Shown here piece by piece: positions 33,792 to 46,300 of a stretch of 64,000 nucleotides of DNA (position 1 is its first letter; each line of letters begins with the position of its first letter). The notes below the pieces were generated by a model. The model was not told the origin of the DNA, ran no database searches, and saw only the letters and a list, made by a program, of their open reading frames with translations. Position numbers and translations under genes: made by a program. Origin of the DNA: Mercurialis annua (Eukaryota; Streptophyta; Magnoliopsida; Malpighiales; Euphorbiaceae); assembly GCF_937616625.2 (NCBI RefSeq), contig NC_065572.1, forward strand, positions 41,877,653-41,941,652, given 5' to 3'.

Positions 33792-36561
33792 TGTCACGAC
33801 CCAAATTATTGAGCCGAGACCGGCGCTAGGGAATGGGAGTGGTAGCTCCAAAACCCGTAGCAAGTCTAAAACCACTAATAATTTTTCGCATTTAAAAGTA
33901 TAATATTATATATAAAACATCTTCGGAAAAACCCTTTTAAATAATATACTTATAGATACTAAAATATCATATTAGAGTTAACATTAAGAATTAACTATTT
34001 GAAATCAAATCACAAGTTTTCTATTGACGCCTACTGACTACTGCAGCTCTAGGAACTCATACTTGTGCAAGTCCATTGACTTCTGGCACAACGAAGGTGG
34101 TTTGTCTGATCCGACTCCGTCTACCTGCAAACATCAGAGTAAGGGGTCAGTATTTGGGAAAATACTGAGTGAGTTTGCAAGTTACTAACGATATTATTAA
34201 AAACATGACATCGCATACGATAAAAACTTGTATATACAAAATCAATATTCGATGTCAAAATATCATATAACATGTTATTATAATATCCAGGTATTAGATC
34301 CGGTTAAAACCCTAATTATGATACCTAATACGATCCATAACTTATATACGATCCATAGCGATAATAATCAATTCGATCGATCCGATGGGTAGAGTCCCGA
34401 GATTGTTCAACCGAGTTAAACCACTATCGTCTCTTAATCCTAAGGTGTGAGTCCCGAGATAGTTCAACCAAGTTAAACCCACTGGATACGGGTCCCGAGA
34501 TAATTCAACCGAGTTAAACCTCGTATCCCATTCGATATACAATTTCCAACTTTGATACAATTCGATAAACGATGTTCGATATTCGATATTCGATATAATT
34601 CCATGACACGATAACAATCTAGACACGCTAGACTGACACACTTACCGGTGATCACACAGTCCTATTGACGCCCAATAGGTAGCACGTTTCCTCGGATCAC
34701 ACACTGGTTTCAAAACTATAATAATTCAATAATAACAATAAACGATAATCGATAAAAGCAATTCAATATGCTACATATCAAATCATTTACTATGTGACGT
34801 GTCTAATCATAATATATAAAAATATTAACTTTTAAATAACAATACGGAAAAGTAAAGTGCCACTCACAGTGACCGCTATTCCTTATATCCGAACGTAAGC
34901 TCCAGGAGACTGGTCCGTCAATCCTCGTCGAGCTTCTTGGTTCGTCATACTCGTAGCTCGATAGTCCGTCACATCTATCATAGTATTCTATCGTTAAAAC
35001 ATATACTTAGAGAATCCTATTCTAACGATTGTTCTAACTACCAAACATGACCAAAAGCGCAAAACATAAGCCATCGTGTTCTAAACTTATCTTTCTTGAT
35101 GTCTATCACCAAATCTCATTCTTACACTTGGTTAATACCATTAGTGGTGTTCAACTAATCAATTAAGCCTTGGTTAATATGCTCATTCCAAAAGCCTAGC
35201 TCAAAACGTCAAGTTCCATGTCCATTTCATGTTTTCGGAAGCTATTTTTCGCTCCCGGAGGTCCCCCGGAGGTTACGATCGAAGTAGGGCACGTCGTGCT
35301 AGCTTGGCACGTCGTGCCCTCTAATTTTCATGAAGGGCACGTCGTGCCCTTCCTTGTGCACGTCGTGCACCCCAGGTGGTGTACGTCGTGCCCCCTTGTG
35401 GCGCACGTCGTGCCCCCTTGTGGCGCACGTCGTGCCCCCTTGTGGCGCACGTCGTGCCCCCTTGTGGCGCACGTCGTGCACCCTTATAGTGCACGTCGTG
35501 CCCACTTCGGGTGCGACATTTCCGACGTATACGGACCATTTCCGAGGCTCCAAATCACACAAAATTAATCCCAACATATACCCACTTCATCTTAACACAA
35601 AACCCTTCAAGATTCTTTATAAAAATGATGGAAAACGACAAGATTTAGGCGTTTCGATTCGACCGTAACGTTACAACACAAACAGCCACTAAAACAGCAA
35701 TTTTCATAATCAAAATGAAACCCTTACCTAGATTTGAGGCAGCCAAATGATAGAGGATTCTTCCCTCGTTCCGTGGCCGCGAGAATCGCTCATTTCGGAC
35801 GAGAAACAAAGAAACGGCGGCAGATCGAAGCGATCGCCGTTTCCCTCGCTCCTTTTCTTCTCTGGAACCATCTGTTCCTTTCTTTCTTTCCTTATTCATA
35901 AGGAAATGTTTATATATTTTGGAAAATTAGCTTCTTTAGTCCCTCATTTATTTTACTCAAACCATTTCTCTTTTAAACTTTATAATTTAACCATACGGTT
36001 AAATTATTGTTTCGTTCAATTTAGTCCTTCGCTTAATCAATTAACCTAAATTGTATGCGTATTATTTATATCTAATAAATAATGTTAACCCAAAATTATT
36101 ATTTTTCTATCAATAATCTTCTATTTTCTATTCTCGATGTTTAATTGGCTAATTTGCAATTTGTTCCTTGAACTTTTCAAGAGTTGCAATTTCGCCCCAA
36201 AACTAATCCGCGTCCAAATTTTAAAAGGTCCGATTGACCCGAAACGTTTACCACTATTCCTATAAAACATTTCGCGGACCTTGGCGAAATAATTTTTCTT
36301 TTGGGGACTTAACTAGTTACATTACCACTTTAGTCCCTGAACTCTAGTTTAGGACTTTTCTTAACATTTTTCCTTTTAATTAAAATTCCAACTTTAGAAT
36401 CGGAATATGATATTAAATTCCGTCAACTACTTTCCCAAGACTGACCTACTAAAGGTTTATTTACTTTAATTTCTTGGAAATTATTTCCGATATCGCCACC
36501 CTGGCAAATCAGAACTGGACACACGGTTTAATTAAATACTTAAATATTTTGGGGTATTACA
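33792..36561 (-). repeat. 5' LTR of element F (2770 bp)
   Basis: Same ends and block order as the 3' LTR: TATA-like AAAATATATAA (35910-35920), palindrome cluster 35286-35511, triple repeat 34393-34520. It is 68 bases longer than the 3' LTR, and 66 of these are in the palindrome cluster. It is followed by the right target duplication TTAGC. Confidence 0.93.
35286..35511 (-). promoter_or_regulatory. Expanded palindrome cluster in the 5' LTR of F
   Basis: As in the 3' LTR, but with a run of four 22-bp units (GCACGTCGTGCCCCCTTGTG plus GC) from about 35395 to 35480. The 3' LTR lacks this run, giving a difference of exactly 66 bp. Open frames over this cluster on both strands (35218-35568, 35299-35577) merely reflect the short repeat. 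Confidence 0.85.
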
Positions 36562-38810
36562 TTAGCAATTTAAGACAAACGTTTAAAAGCGTTACGAAAA
36601 AAATCCAAACGTTTAACCTTTTTAGCGATTTAAGCCAAACATTTACAAAGGTTACGAAACAAAACAAATCGTTTACAAACATTATGAAACAAGTCCAAAC
36701 GTTTCACCTTTTTAGCAATTTAAGCCAAACATTTACCAACAATCCAAACATTTTCCCTTTTTAGCGATTTAAGCCGAACGTTTACAAACGTTACAAAACA
36801 AATCCAAACGTTTAATCTTTTTAGCTATTTAACCCGAACGTTTACAAACGTTATGAACAAAACCAAACGTTTCAGCTTTTTAGCGATTTAAGCCGAACAT
36901 TTACAAACTGTACGAGACAAATCCAAACGATTCACGTTTTTAGCGATTTAAGCCAAATGTTTACAAACGCTACAAAACAAATCCAAACGTTTCACCTTTT
37001 TAGCAATTTTAACCAAACGTTTACAAACGTTACGAAACAAAACCAAATGTTTCACCTTTTTAGCGATTTTTGCCAAACGTATACAAACGATACAAAAGAA
37101 ATCCAAACGTGTCACCTTTTTAGCGATTTAAGCCAAACGTTTACAAACGTAACAAAACAAATCCAAATGTTTCACCTTTTTAGCCATTTAAATCCAAAAG
37201 TTTCACCTTTTTAGCAATTTAAGACAAACATTTACAAACGTTACGAAATAAATCCAAACTTTGCACCTTTTTAGCGATTTATGCCAAACGTTTCAGCTTT
37301 TGAGCAATTTAAGCCAAACGTTTACAAACGTTAAGAAACAAATCCAAACGGTTCATCTTTTTAGAGAATTAAGCCAAACGTTTACAAATGTTACGAAACT
37401 AATCCAAACGTTCAAAACATTACGAAACCCCTTTTAGCAATTTAAGCCAAATGTTTACAAACGTTACGAAACAAATCCAAACGTTTCACCTTTTTAGCGA
37501 TTTAAGCCAAACGTTTACAAACGTTACGAAACAAAACCAAACGTTTCACCTTTTTAGCTATTTAAGCCAAACGTTTACATGCGTTACAAAACAAATCCAA
37601 ACGTTTCACCTTTTTAGCGATTTATGCCAAACGTTTACACACGTTACGAAACAAATCCAAACGTTTCCCCTTTATAACAATTTAAGCCAAACGTTTAAAA
37701 ACATTATGAAATAAATCCAAGCATTTCACCTTTTAGCGATTTAAGTCAAACATTTACAAACGATACGAAAAGAATCCAAACGTTTCACCTTTTTAGCGAT
37801 TTTAAGCCAAATCTTTACAAGCGTTACGAAACAAAACATGACGTTTCACCTTTTTTGCGATTTAAGCAAAACATTTACAAACATTACGAAAGAAAATCCA
37901 AACGTTTCACCTTTTTAGCGATTTAAGCCAAACGTTTACAAACGTTATGAAACAAAACCAAACGTTTCACCTTTTTAGCGATTTAAGCCAAACGTTTACA
38001 GACGTTACGAAAAAAATCAAAACATTTCACCTTTTTAGCGATTTAAGCCAAATGTTTACAAATGTTATGAAACAAATCCAAACGTTTCACCTTTTTAGTG
38101 ATTTAAGCCAAACGTTTAAAAAAATTTACGAAACAAACCCAAACGTTTCACCTTTTTAGCGATTTAAGCCAAAAGTTTACAAGCGTTACGAAACAAAACC
38201 AAACGTTTAAAACGTTACGAAACAAATTCAAACGTTTCACATTATTAGCAATTTAAGCCAAGCGTTTCAACTGTTTAGCAATTTAAGCCTAACGTTTAAA
38301 AAATTGCACAACAAATCCAAGCGTTTCATCTTTTTAGCAATTTAAGCCAAACTTTTACAAACGCTACGAATTAAATCCAAGTGTTTCACCTTTTTAGCAA
38401 TTCAAGCCAAACGTTTACAAACGTTACGAACTAAATCTAAACGTTTCACCTTTTAGCGATATAAGCCAAACGTTTACAAACGTTACGAAACAAATCTAAA
38501 CGTTTCACCTTTTTAGCAATATAAGCCAAACGTTTCACATTTTTAGCAATTTAAGCCAAACGTTTACAAACGTTACGAAACAAATCCAAATGTTTCAGCT
38601 TTTTAGCAATTTAAGCCAAACGTTTACGAAAGTTACGAAACGAATCCAAGCGTTTCACCTTTTAAGCGATTTATGCCAAATGTTTTCAAACGTTACGAAA
38701 CGAATCCAAGCATTTCACCTTTTTAGCGATTTAAGCCAAACTTTTACAAACGTTACGAAACAAATCCAAACGTTTCACCTTTATAGCAATTTAATCCAAA
38801 TGTTGACAAA

Positions 38811-41800
38811 CGTTACAAGACAAATCCAAACGTTACGAAACAAAACCAAACGTTATGAAACAAATCCAAGAATTTCACCTTTTTAGTAATTTAAGGCAAA
38901 CATTTACAAACTTTGATAAAAAAAACCAAACATTTCAACTTTTTAGCGATTTAAGCCAAACGTTTACAAAAGTTACGAAACAAATCCAAACTTTTCCCCA
39001 TTTTAGCGATTTAAGCCAAACGTTTAAAACGTTACGAAACAAATCCAAAAGTTTCACCTTTTTAGCGATTTATGCCACACGTTTACAAATGTTACGAAAC
39101 AAATCCAAATGTTTCCCATTTTTAGCTATTAAAGCCAAACGTTTACAAACGTAACAAAACAAATCCAAACGTTTCCCATCTTTAGCAATTTAAGCCAAAC
39201 GTTTACAAACGTTACGAAATAAAACCAAGCGTTTCACCCTTTTTAGAAATTTAAGACAAACGTTTAGAAACATTACGAACCAAATCCAAACGTTTCCCCT
39301 TTTTAGCGATTTAAGCCAAACGTTTACAAACGGTACGAAACAAATCCAAACATTTCCATTTTTTAGTGATTTAATCCAAACCTTTACAAACGGTACAAAA
39401 CAAATCCAAACGTTTCACCTTTTTAGCAATTTAAGCCAAACGTTTACAAACGTTACGAAATAAATCCAAATGTTTCACCTTTTTAACGATTTAAGCTAAA
39501 TGTTTGCAAATATTACGAAACAAATCCAAACGTTTTACCTTTTCGCGATTTAAGCCAAACGTTTACAAACGTTACAAAACAAATAAAAGCGTTTCACCTT
39601 TTTAGCAATATAAGCCAAACGTTTACAAAGGTTACGAAACAAATCCAAATGTTTCACTTTTTAGCGATTTAAGCCAAAAGTTTACAAACGATATGAAACA
39701 AATCCAAACTTTTCACCTTTTTAGCAATTTAAGCCAAACGTTTACAAACGTTACGAAACAAATCCAAACGTTTCACCTTTTTAGCGATTTAAGCCAAACG
39801 TTTACAAACGTTACGAAACAAAGCCAAACGTTTAAAACGTTACGATACAAATTCAAACGTTTCACATTTTAGCAATTTAAACCAAACCTTTACAAACGTT
39901 GCGAAACAAAACCAAGCGTTTCATCTTTTTAGCAATTTAAGACAAACATATAGAAACGTTACGAAACAAATCCAAACGTTTCACCTTTTTAGCGATTTAA
40001 GCCAAACGTTTACAAACGGTACGAAACAAATCAAAAAGTTTCTTCTTTTTAGCGATTTAAGCAAAACGTTTACAAATGTTACGAAACGCTTCACCTTTTT
40101 AGCGATTTAAGCCAAACATTGGCAAACGTTATGAAACAAATCCAAACGTTTCACCTTTTTAGCGATTTAAGCCAAACGTTTGCAAACGTTACGAAACAAA
40201 TCCAAACGTGTCACCTTTTTAGCGATTTAAGCTAAATGTTTACAAATGTTATCAAACAAATCCAAACGTTTCCCCTTTTTAGCGATTTAAGCCAAACGTT
40301 TACAAACGTTACGAAATAAATCTAAACGTTTCACTTTTTTAGCTATTTAAGCCAAACCTTCAAAAACATTGCAAAATAAATCCAAGCGTTTCACGTTTTT
40401 AGCAATATAATCCAAACATTTACAAACGTTACGAAACAAATTCATGCGGTTCACCTTTTTAGCAATTCAAGCCAAATTGTTACAAACATTACGAAACAAA
40501 TTCAAACGTTTCACCTTCTTAGCGATTTAAGCCAAACGTTTACAAACTTTACGAAACAAATCTAAATGTTTCACCTTTTTAGCGATTTAAACCAAACATT
40601 TACAAACGTTCGAAATAAATCCAAATGTTTCACCTTTTTAGCAATTTAACCCAAAAATTTACAAACGTTACCAAACAAATCCAAAAGTTTCACATTTTTA
40701 GCGATTTAAGCTAAACGTTTACAAACGTTACAAAACGAATCCAAGCGTTTCCCCTTTTTAGCAAATTAAGCCAAACGTTTACAAATGTTACAAATCAAAT
40801 CCAAACGTTTCACCGTTTTAGCGACTTAAGCCAAACATTTACAAGCGTTACAAAACAAATCCAAATGTTGAACCTTTTTAAGGATTTAAACCAAACGTTT
40901 ACAAACGTTACGAAACAAATCCAAACGTTTCCCCTCATTAACGATTCAAGCCAAACATTTACAAACGTTATAAAACAAATCCAAACATTTCACCTTCATA
41001 ACGATTAAAGCCAAACGTTTACAAACGGTACGAAACAAATCCTAACGTTTCCCCTTTTTGGCAATGTAAGCCAAACGCTAACAAACGTTACGAAACAAAA
41101 GCAAGCGTTTCACCTTTTTAGCAATTTAAGCCAAACGTTTACAAACGTTACGAAACAAATCCAAGCGTTTCCACCTTTTTAACAATTTAAGCCAAGCGTT
41201 TAAAAATGTTACGAAACAAATCCAAACGTTTAACCTTCTTAGCGATTTAGGCCAAACGTTTACAAACGGTACGAAACAAATTCAAAAGTTTCACCTTTTT
41301 AGCGAATTAAGCCAACCGTTTATTAATGCTACGAAACAAATCCAAACGTTTCCCCTTTTCAGCAATTTTAGCCAAACGTTTACAAACGTTACGAAACAAA
41401 TCCAAGCATTTGTCCTTTTTAGCAATTTCAGCCAAACGTATGCAAACATTACGAAACAAATCAAAGCACTTTACATTTTTAGCAATTTAAGCAAAATCTT
41501 TAGAAAGCTTATGAAACAAATTTAAACGTTTCACCTTTTTAGAAATTTATGACAAACGTTTACAAACGTAATGAAATAAAACCAAACGTCTAAAACGTTA
41601 CGAAACAAATCCAAATGTTTCACATTTTTAGGATTTAAGCCACACGTTTACAAACATTACGTAAAAAAACCAAGCGTTTCACCTTTTTAGCAATTTAAGC
41701 CAAACATTAACAAACGTTACAAAACAAATCCAAGCGTTTCACCTTTTTAGCAATTTAAGCCAAATGTTTATAAAGGTTACTAAACAAATCCAAGCGTTTC

Positions 41801-43371
41801 ACCTTTTTATCAATTTAAGCCAAATGTTTACAAACTTAATTAAACAAATCCAAACATTTCACCTTTTTACGATGTAAGCCAAACGTATGAAAAAAAATTC
41901 AAACATTTCACCTTTTTAGCAATTTAAGACAAACGTTTACATACGTTACAAAATAACTCCAAGCATTTCACCTTTTTAGCAATTTAAGCCAAACGTTTAC
42001 AAACGTTACGAAACAAATCCAAACGGTTCACCTTTTATGCAATTTAAGCCAAACGTTTACAAACGTTACGATAGAAATCCAAACGATTCACCATTTTAGC
42101 GATATAGGCCAAACATTTACAAACGTTACGAAAAAAATCCAAACACTAAAAATGTTAAGAAACAAATCCAATCGTTTCACATTTTTATTGATTTAAGCCA
42201 AACGTTTACAAACGTTACGAAACAAAACCAAGCGCTTCACCTTTTTAGCAATTTTAGCCAAACGTTTACAAACGTTATGAAACTAATCCAAGCGTTTTAC
42301 CTTTTTAGCAATTGAAGCGAAACGTTTACGATCGTTACGAAACAAATCCAAACCTTTCACCTTTTTAGCTATTTAAGCCAAACATTTACAAACGTTCTGA
42401 AACAAATCCAAACGTTTCACCTTTTTAGCGATTTAAGCCAAACATTTACAAAGGATATGAAACAAATCCAAATGTTTCACGTTTTTAATAATTTAAGCCA
42501 AACGTTTACAAACGTTACGAAACAAATCCAAGTGTTTCACCTTTTTAGAAATTTAATCCAAACGTTGACAAACGTTACGAAACAAATCCAAGCATTTCAC
42601 CTTTTTAGCAATTTAAGCCAAAAGTTTACAAACTATAAGAAACAAATCCAATCGTTGACCTTTTTAGCAATTTAAGCCAAACATTTACAAACATTACGAA
42701 ACAAATCCAAACGTTTCACCTTTTTAGCGATATATGCCAAACGTTTACAAACGTTACGAAACAAATCCAAACGTTTCACCTTTTTAGCGATGTATGCCAA
42801 ACATTTCCAAACGTTACGAAACAAATCCAAACGTTTCACCTTTTTAACGATTTAAGCCAAACGTTTACAAACGTTACGAAACAAATCCAAACGTTTGCGT
42901 TTTAAGCCAAACATTTACAAACGTTGCAAAAAAAATCCAAACGTTTCACCTTTTTAGCCATTTATGCGAAATGTTTACAAACGTTACGAAACGAATCCAA
43001 ACGTTTCACCTTTTTAGCGATTTAAGCCAAACGTTTACAAACGTTACGAAACAAATCTAAACGTTTCACCTTATTAGCAATATAACCCAAACGTTCCACA
43101 TTATTAGCAATTTAAGCCAAACGTTTACAAACGTTACGAAACAAATCCAAATGTTTCAGCTTTTTAGCAAATTAAGCCAAACGTTTACGAAAGTTACGAA
43201 ACGAATCCAAGCGTTTCACCTTTTTAGCGATTTAAGCCAAATTTTTTCAAACGTTTCGAAACGAATCCAAGCGTTTCACCTTTTTAGCGATTTAAGCCAA
43301 ACTTTTACAAACGTTACGAAACAAATCCAAACGTTTCACCTTTTTAGCGATTTAATCCAAATGTTGACAAA
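38811..43371 (+). repeat. Higher-order unit 1 of the 60-bp satellite
   Basis: The landmark CGTTACAAGACAAATCC at 38811 recurs at 43372, a distance of 4561 bp, close to 76 monomers. Other landmarks in the unit are AATTTAAGACAAACGTTTAG (39251), GGCAATGTAAG (41060), CGTCTAAAACGTTA (41587) and AATGTTAAGAAACAAATCCA (42151). Confidence 0.85.
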
Positions 43372-46300
43372 CGTTACAAGACAAATCCAAACGTTACGAA
43401 ACAAAACAAAACGTTACGAAACAAATCCAAGTGTTTCACCTTTTTAGTAATTTAAGGCAAACATTTACAAACGTTGATAAAAAAAACAAACGTTTCAGCT
43501 TTTTAGCAATTTAAGCCAAACGTTTACAAAAGTTACGAAACAAATCCAAACTTTTCCCCATTTTAGCGATTTATGCCAAACATTTAAAACGTTACGAAAC
43601 AAATCCAAAAGTTTCACATTTTTAGCGATTTATGCCACACATTTACAAAGGTTACGAAAAAAATCCAAATGTTCCCCATTTTTAGCTATTAAGGCCAAAC
43701 GTTTACAAACGTAACAAAACAAATCCAAACGTTTCCCATATTTAGCAATTTTAGCGATTTAATCCAAATGTTGACAAACGTTACAAGACAAATCCAAACG
43801 TTACGAAACAAAACCAAACGTTACGAAACAAATCCAAGCGTTTCAACTTTTTAGTAATTTAAGGCAAACATTTACAAACGTTGATAAAAAAAAACCAAAC
43901 GTTTCAACTTTTTAGCGATTTAAGCCAAACGTTTACAAAAGGTACGAAACAAATCCAAACTTTTCCCTATTTTAGCGATTTAAGCCAAACGTTTAAAACG
44001 TTACGAAACAAATCCAAAAGTTTCACCTTTTTAGCGATTTATGCCACACGTTTACAAACGTTACGAAACAAATCCAAATGTTTCCCATTTTTAGCTATTA
44101 AAGCCAAACGTTTACAAACGTAACAAAACAAATCCAAACGTTTCCCATCTTTAGCAATTTAAGCCAAACGTTTACAAACGTTACGAAATAAAACCAAGCG
44201 TTTGACCCTTTTTAGCAATTTAAGACAAACGTTTAGAAACATTACGAAACAAATCCAAGCGTTTCAACTTTTTAGTAATTTAAGGCAAACATTTACAAAC
44301 GTTGATAAAAAAAAACCAAACGTTTCAACTTTTTAGCGATTTAAGCCAAACGTTTACAAAAGGTACGAAACAAATCCAAACTTTTCCCTATTTTAGCGAT
44401 TTAAGCCAAACGTTTAAAACGTTACAAAACAAATCCAAAAGTTTCACCTTTTTAGCGATTTATGCCACACGTTTACAAACGTTACGAAACAAATCCAAAT
44501 GTTTCCCATTTTTAGCTATTAAAGCCAAACGTTTACAAACGTAACAAAACAAATCCAAACGTTTCCCATCTTTAGCAATTTAAGCCAAACGTTTACAAAC
44601 GTTACGAAATAAAACCAAGCGTTTGACCCTTTTTAGCAATTTAAGACAAACGTTTAGAAACATTACGAACCAAATCCAAATGTTTCACCTTTTTATCGAT
44701 TTAAGCCAAACGTTTACAAATGGTACGAAACAAATCCAAACATTTCCACTTTTTAGTGATTTAAGCCAAACCTTTACAAACGGTACAAAACAAATCCAAA
44801 CGTTTCGCCTTTTTAGCAATTTAAGCCAAACGTTTACAAACGTTACGAAATAAATCCAAACGTTTCACCTTTTTAACGATTTAAGCTAAATGTTTGCAAA
44901 TATTACGAAACAAATCAAAACGTTTTACCTTTTAGCGATTTAAGCCAAATGTTTACAAATGTTATGAAACAAAACCATATGTTTCACCTTTTTAACGAAT
45001 TAAGCCAAACGTTTACAAACGTTATGAAACAAATCCAAACGTTTCACCTTTTTAGCGATTTAAGCCAAACGTTTACAAACGTTACGAAACAAAGCCAAAC
45101 GTTTAAAACGTTACGATACAAATTCAAACGTTTCACATTTTTAGCAATTTAAGCCAAACCTTTACAAACGTTGCGAAACAAAACCAAGCGTTTCATCTTT
45201 TTAGCAATTTAAGACAAACATATAGAAACGTTACGAAACAAATCCAAACGTTTCACCTTTTTAGCGATTTAAGCCAAACGTTTACAAATGGTACGAAACA
45301 AATCAAAAAGTTTCTTCTTTTTAGCGATTTAAGCAAAACATTTCACCTTTTTAGCGATTTAAACCAAACATTGGCAAACGTTAAGAAACAAATCCAAACG
45401 TTTCACCTTTTAGCGATTTAAGCCAAACGTTTGCAAACGTTACGAAACAAATCCAAACATGTCATGTTTTTAGCGATTTAGGCTAAATGTTTACAAACGT
45501 TATCAAACAAATCCAAACGTTTCTCATTTTTAGCGATTTAAGCCAAAAGTTTACAAACGTTACGAAACAAATCTAAACGTTTCACTTTTTTAGCTATTTA
45601 AGCCAAACCTTCAAAAACATTGCAAAATAAATCCAAGCGTTTCACGTTTTTAACAATATAATCCAAACATTTACAAACGTTACGAAACAAATTCAAGCGG
45701 TTCACCTTTTTAGCAATGCAAGCCAAACAGTTACAAAAATTACGAAACAAATTCAAACGTTTCACCTTTTTAGCGATTTAAGCCAAACGTTTACAAACGT
45801 TACGAAACAAATCTAAATGTTTCACCTTTTTAGCGATTTAAGCCAAACATTTACAAACGTTCGAAATAAATCCAAACGTTTCACCTTTTTAGCAATTTAA
45901 GTCAAAAATTTACAAACGTTACCAAACAAATCCAAAAGTTTCACATTTTTAGCGATTTAAGCCAAACGTTTACAAACGTTACAAAACGAATCCAAGCGTT
46001 TCCCATTTTTAGCAAATTAAGCCAAACGTTTACAAATGTTACAAATCAAATCCAAACGTTTCACCGTCTTAGCGACTTAAGCCAAATATTTACAAGCGTT
46101 ACAAAACAAATCCAAATGTTGAACCTTTTTAGCGATTTAAACCAAACGTTGCAAAACAAATCCAAACGTTACACCTCATTAACGATTCAAGCTAAACATT
46201 TACAAACGTTATGAAACAAATCTAAACATTTCACCTTCATAACGATTAAAGCCAAACATTTACAAACGGTACGAAACAAATCCTAACGTTTCCCTTTTTT

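Larger units (their letters stand above)
26998..36561 (-). mobile_element. Element F: complete non-autonomous LTR retrotransposon (LARD-like)
   Basis: 9564 bp, minus-strand orientation, with both LTRs (26998-29699 and 33792-36561), primer site, polypurine tract and an internal region of 4.1 kb lacking gag-pol. It is flanked by identical TTAGC (26993-26997 and 36562-36566), a perfect 5-bp target-site duplication, which shows insertion into a pre-existing 60-bp array. The long LTRs plus a long non-coding interior fit the LARD class. LTR ends and primer site match those of the chromovirus-type elements, a likely source of its enzymes. Confidence 0.93.

Noticed and set aside
35218..35668. Overlapping open frames with HVVP or ARRAP repeats on both strands
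   Set aside because: They translate the GCACGTCGTGC palindrome cluster and its 22-bp repeats in the LTR of F.
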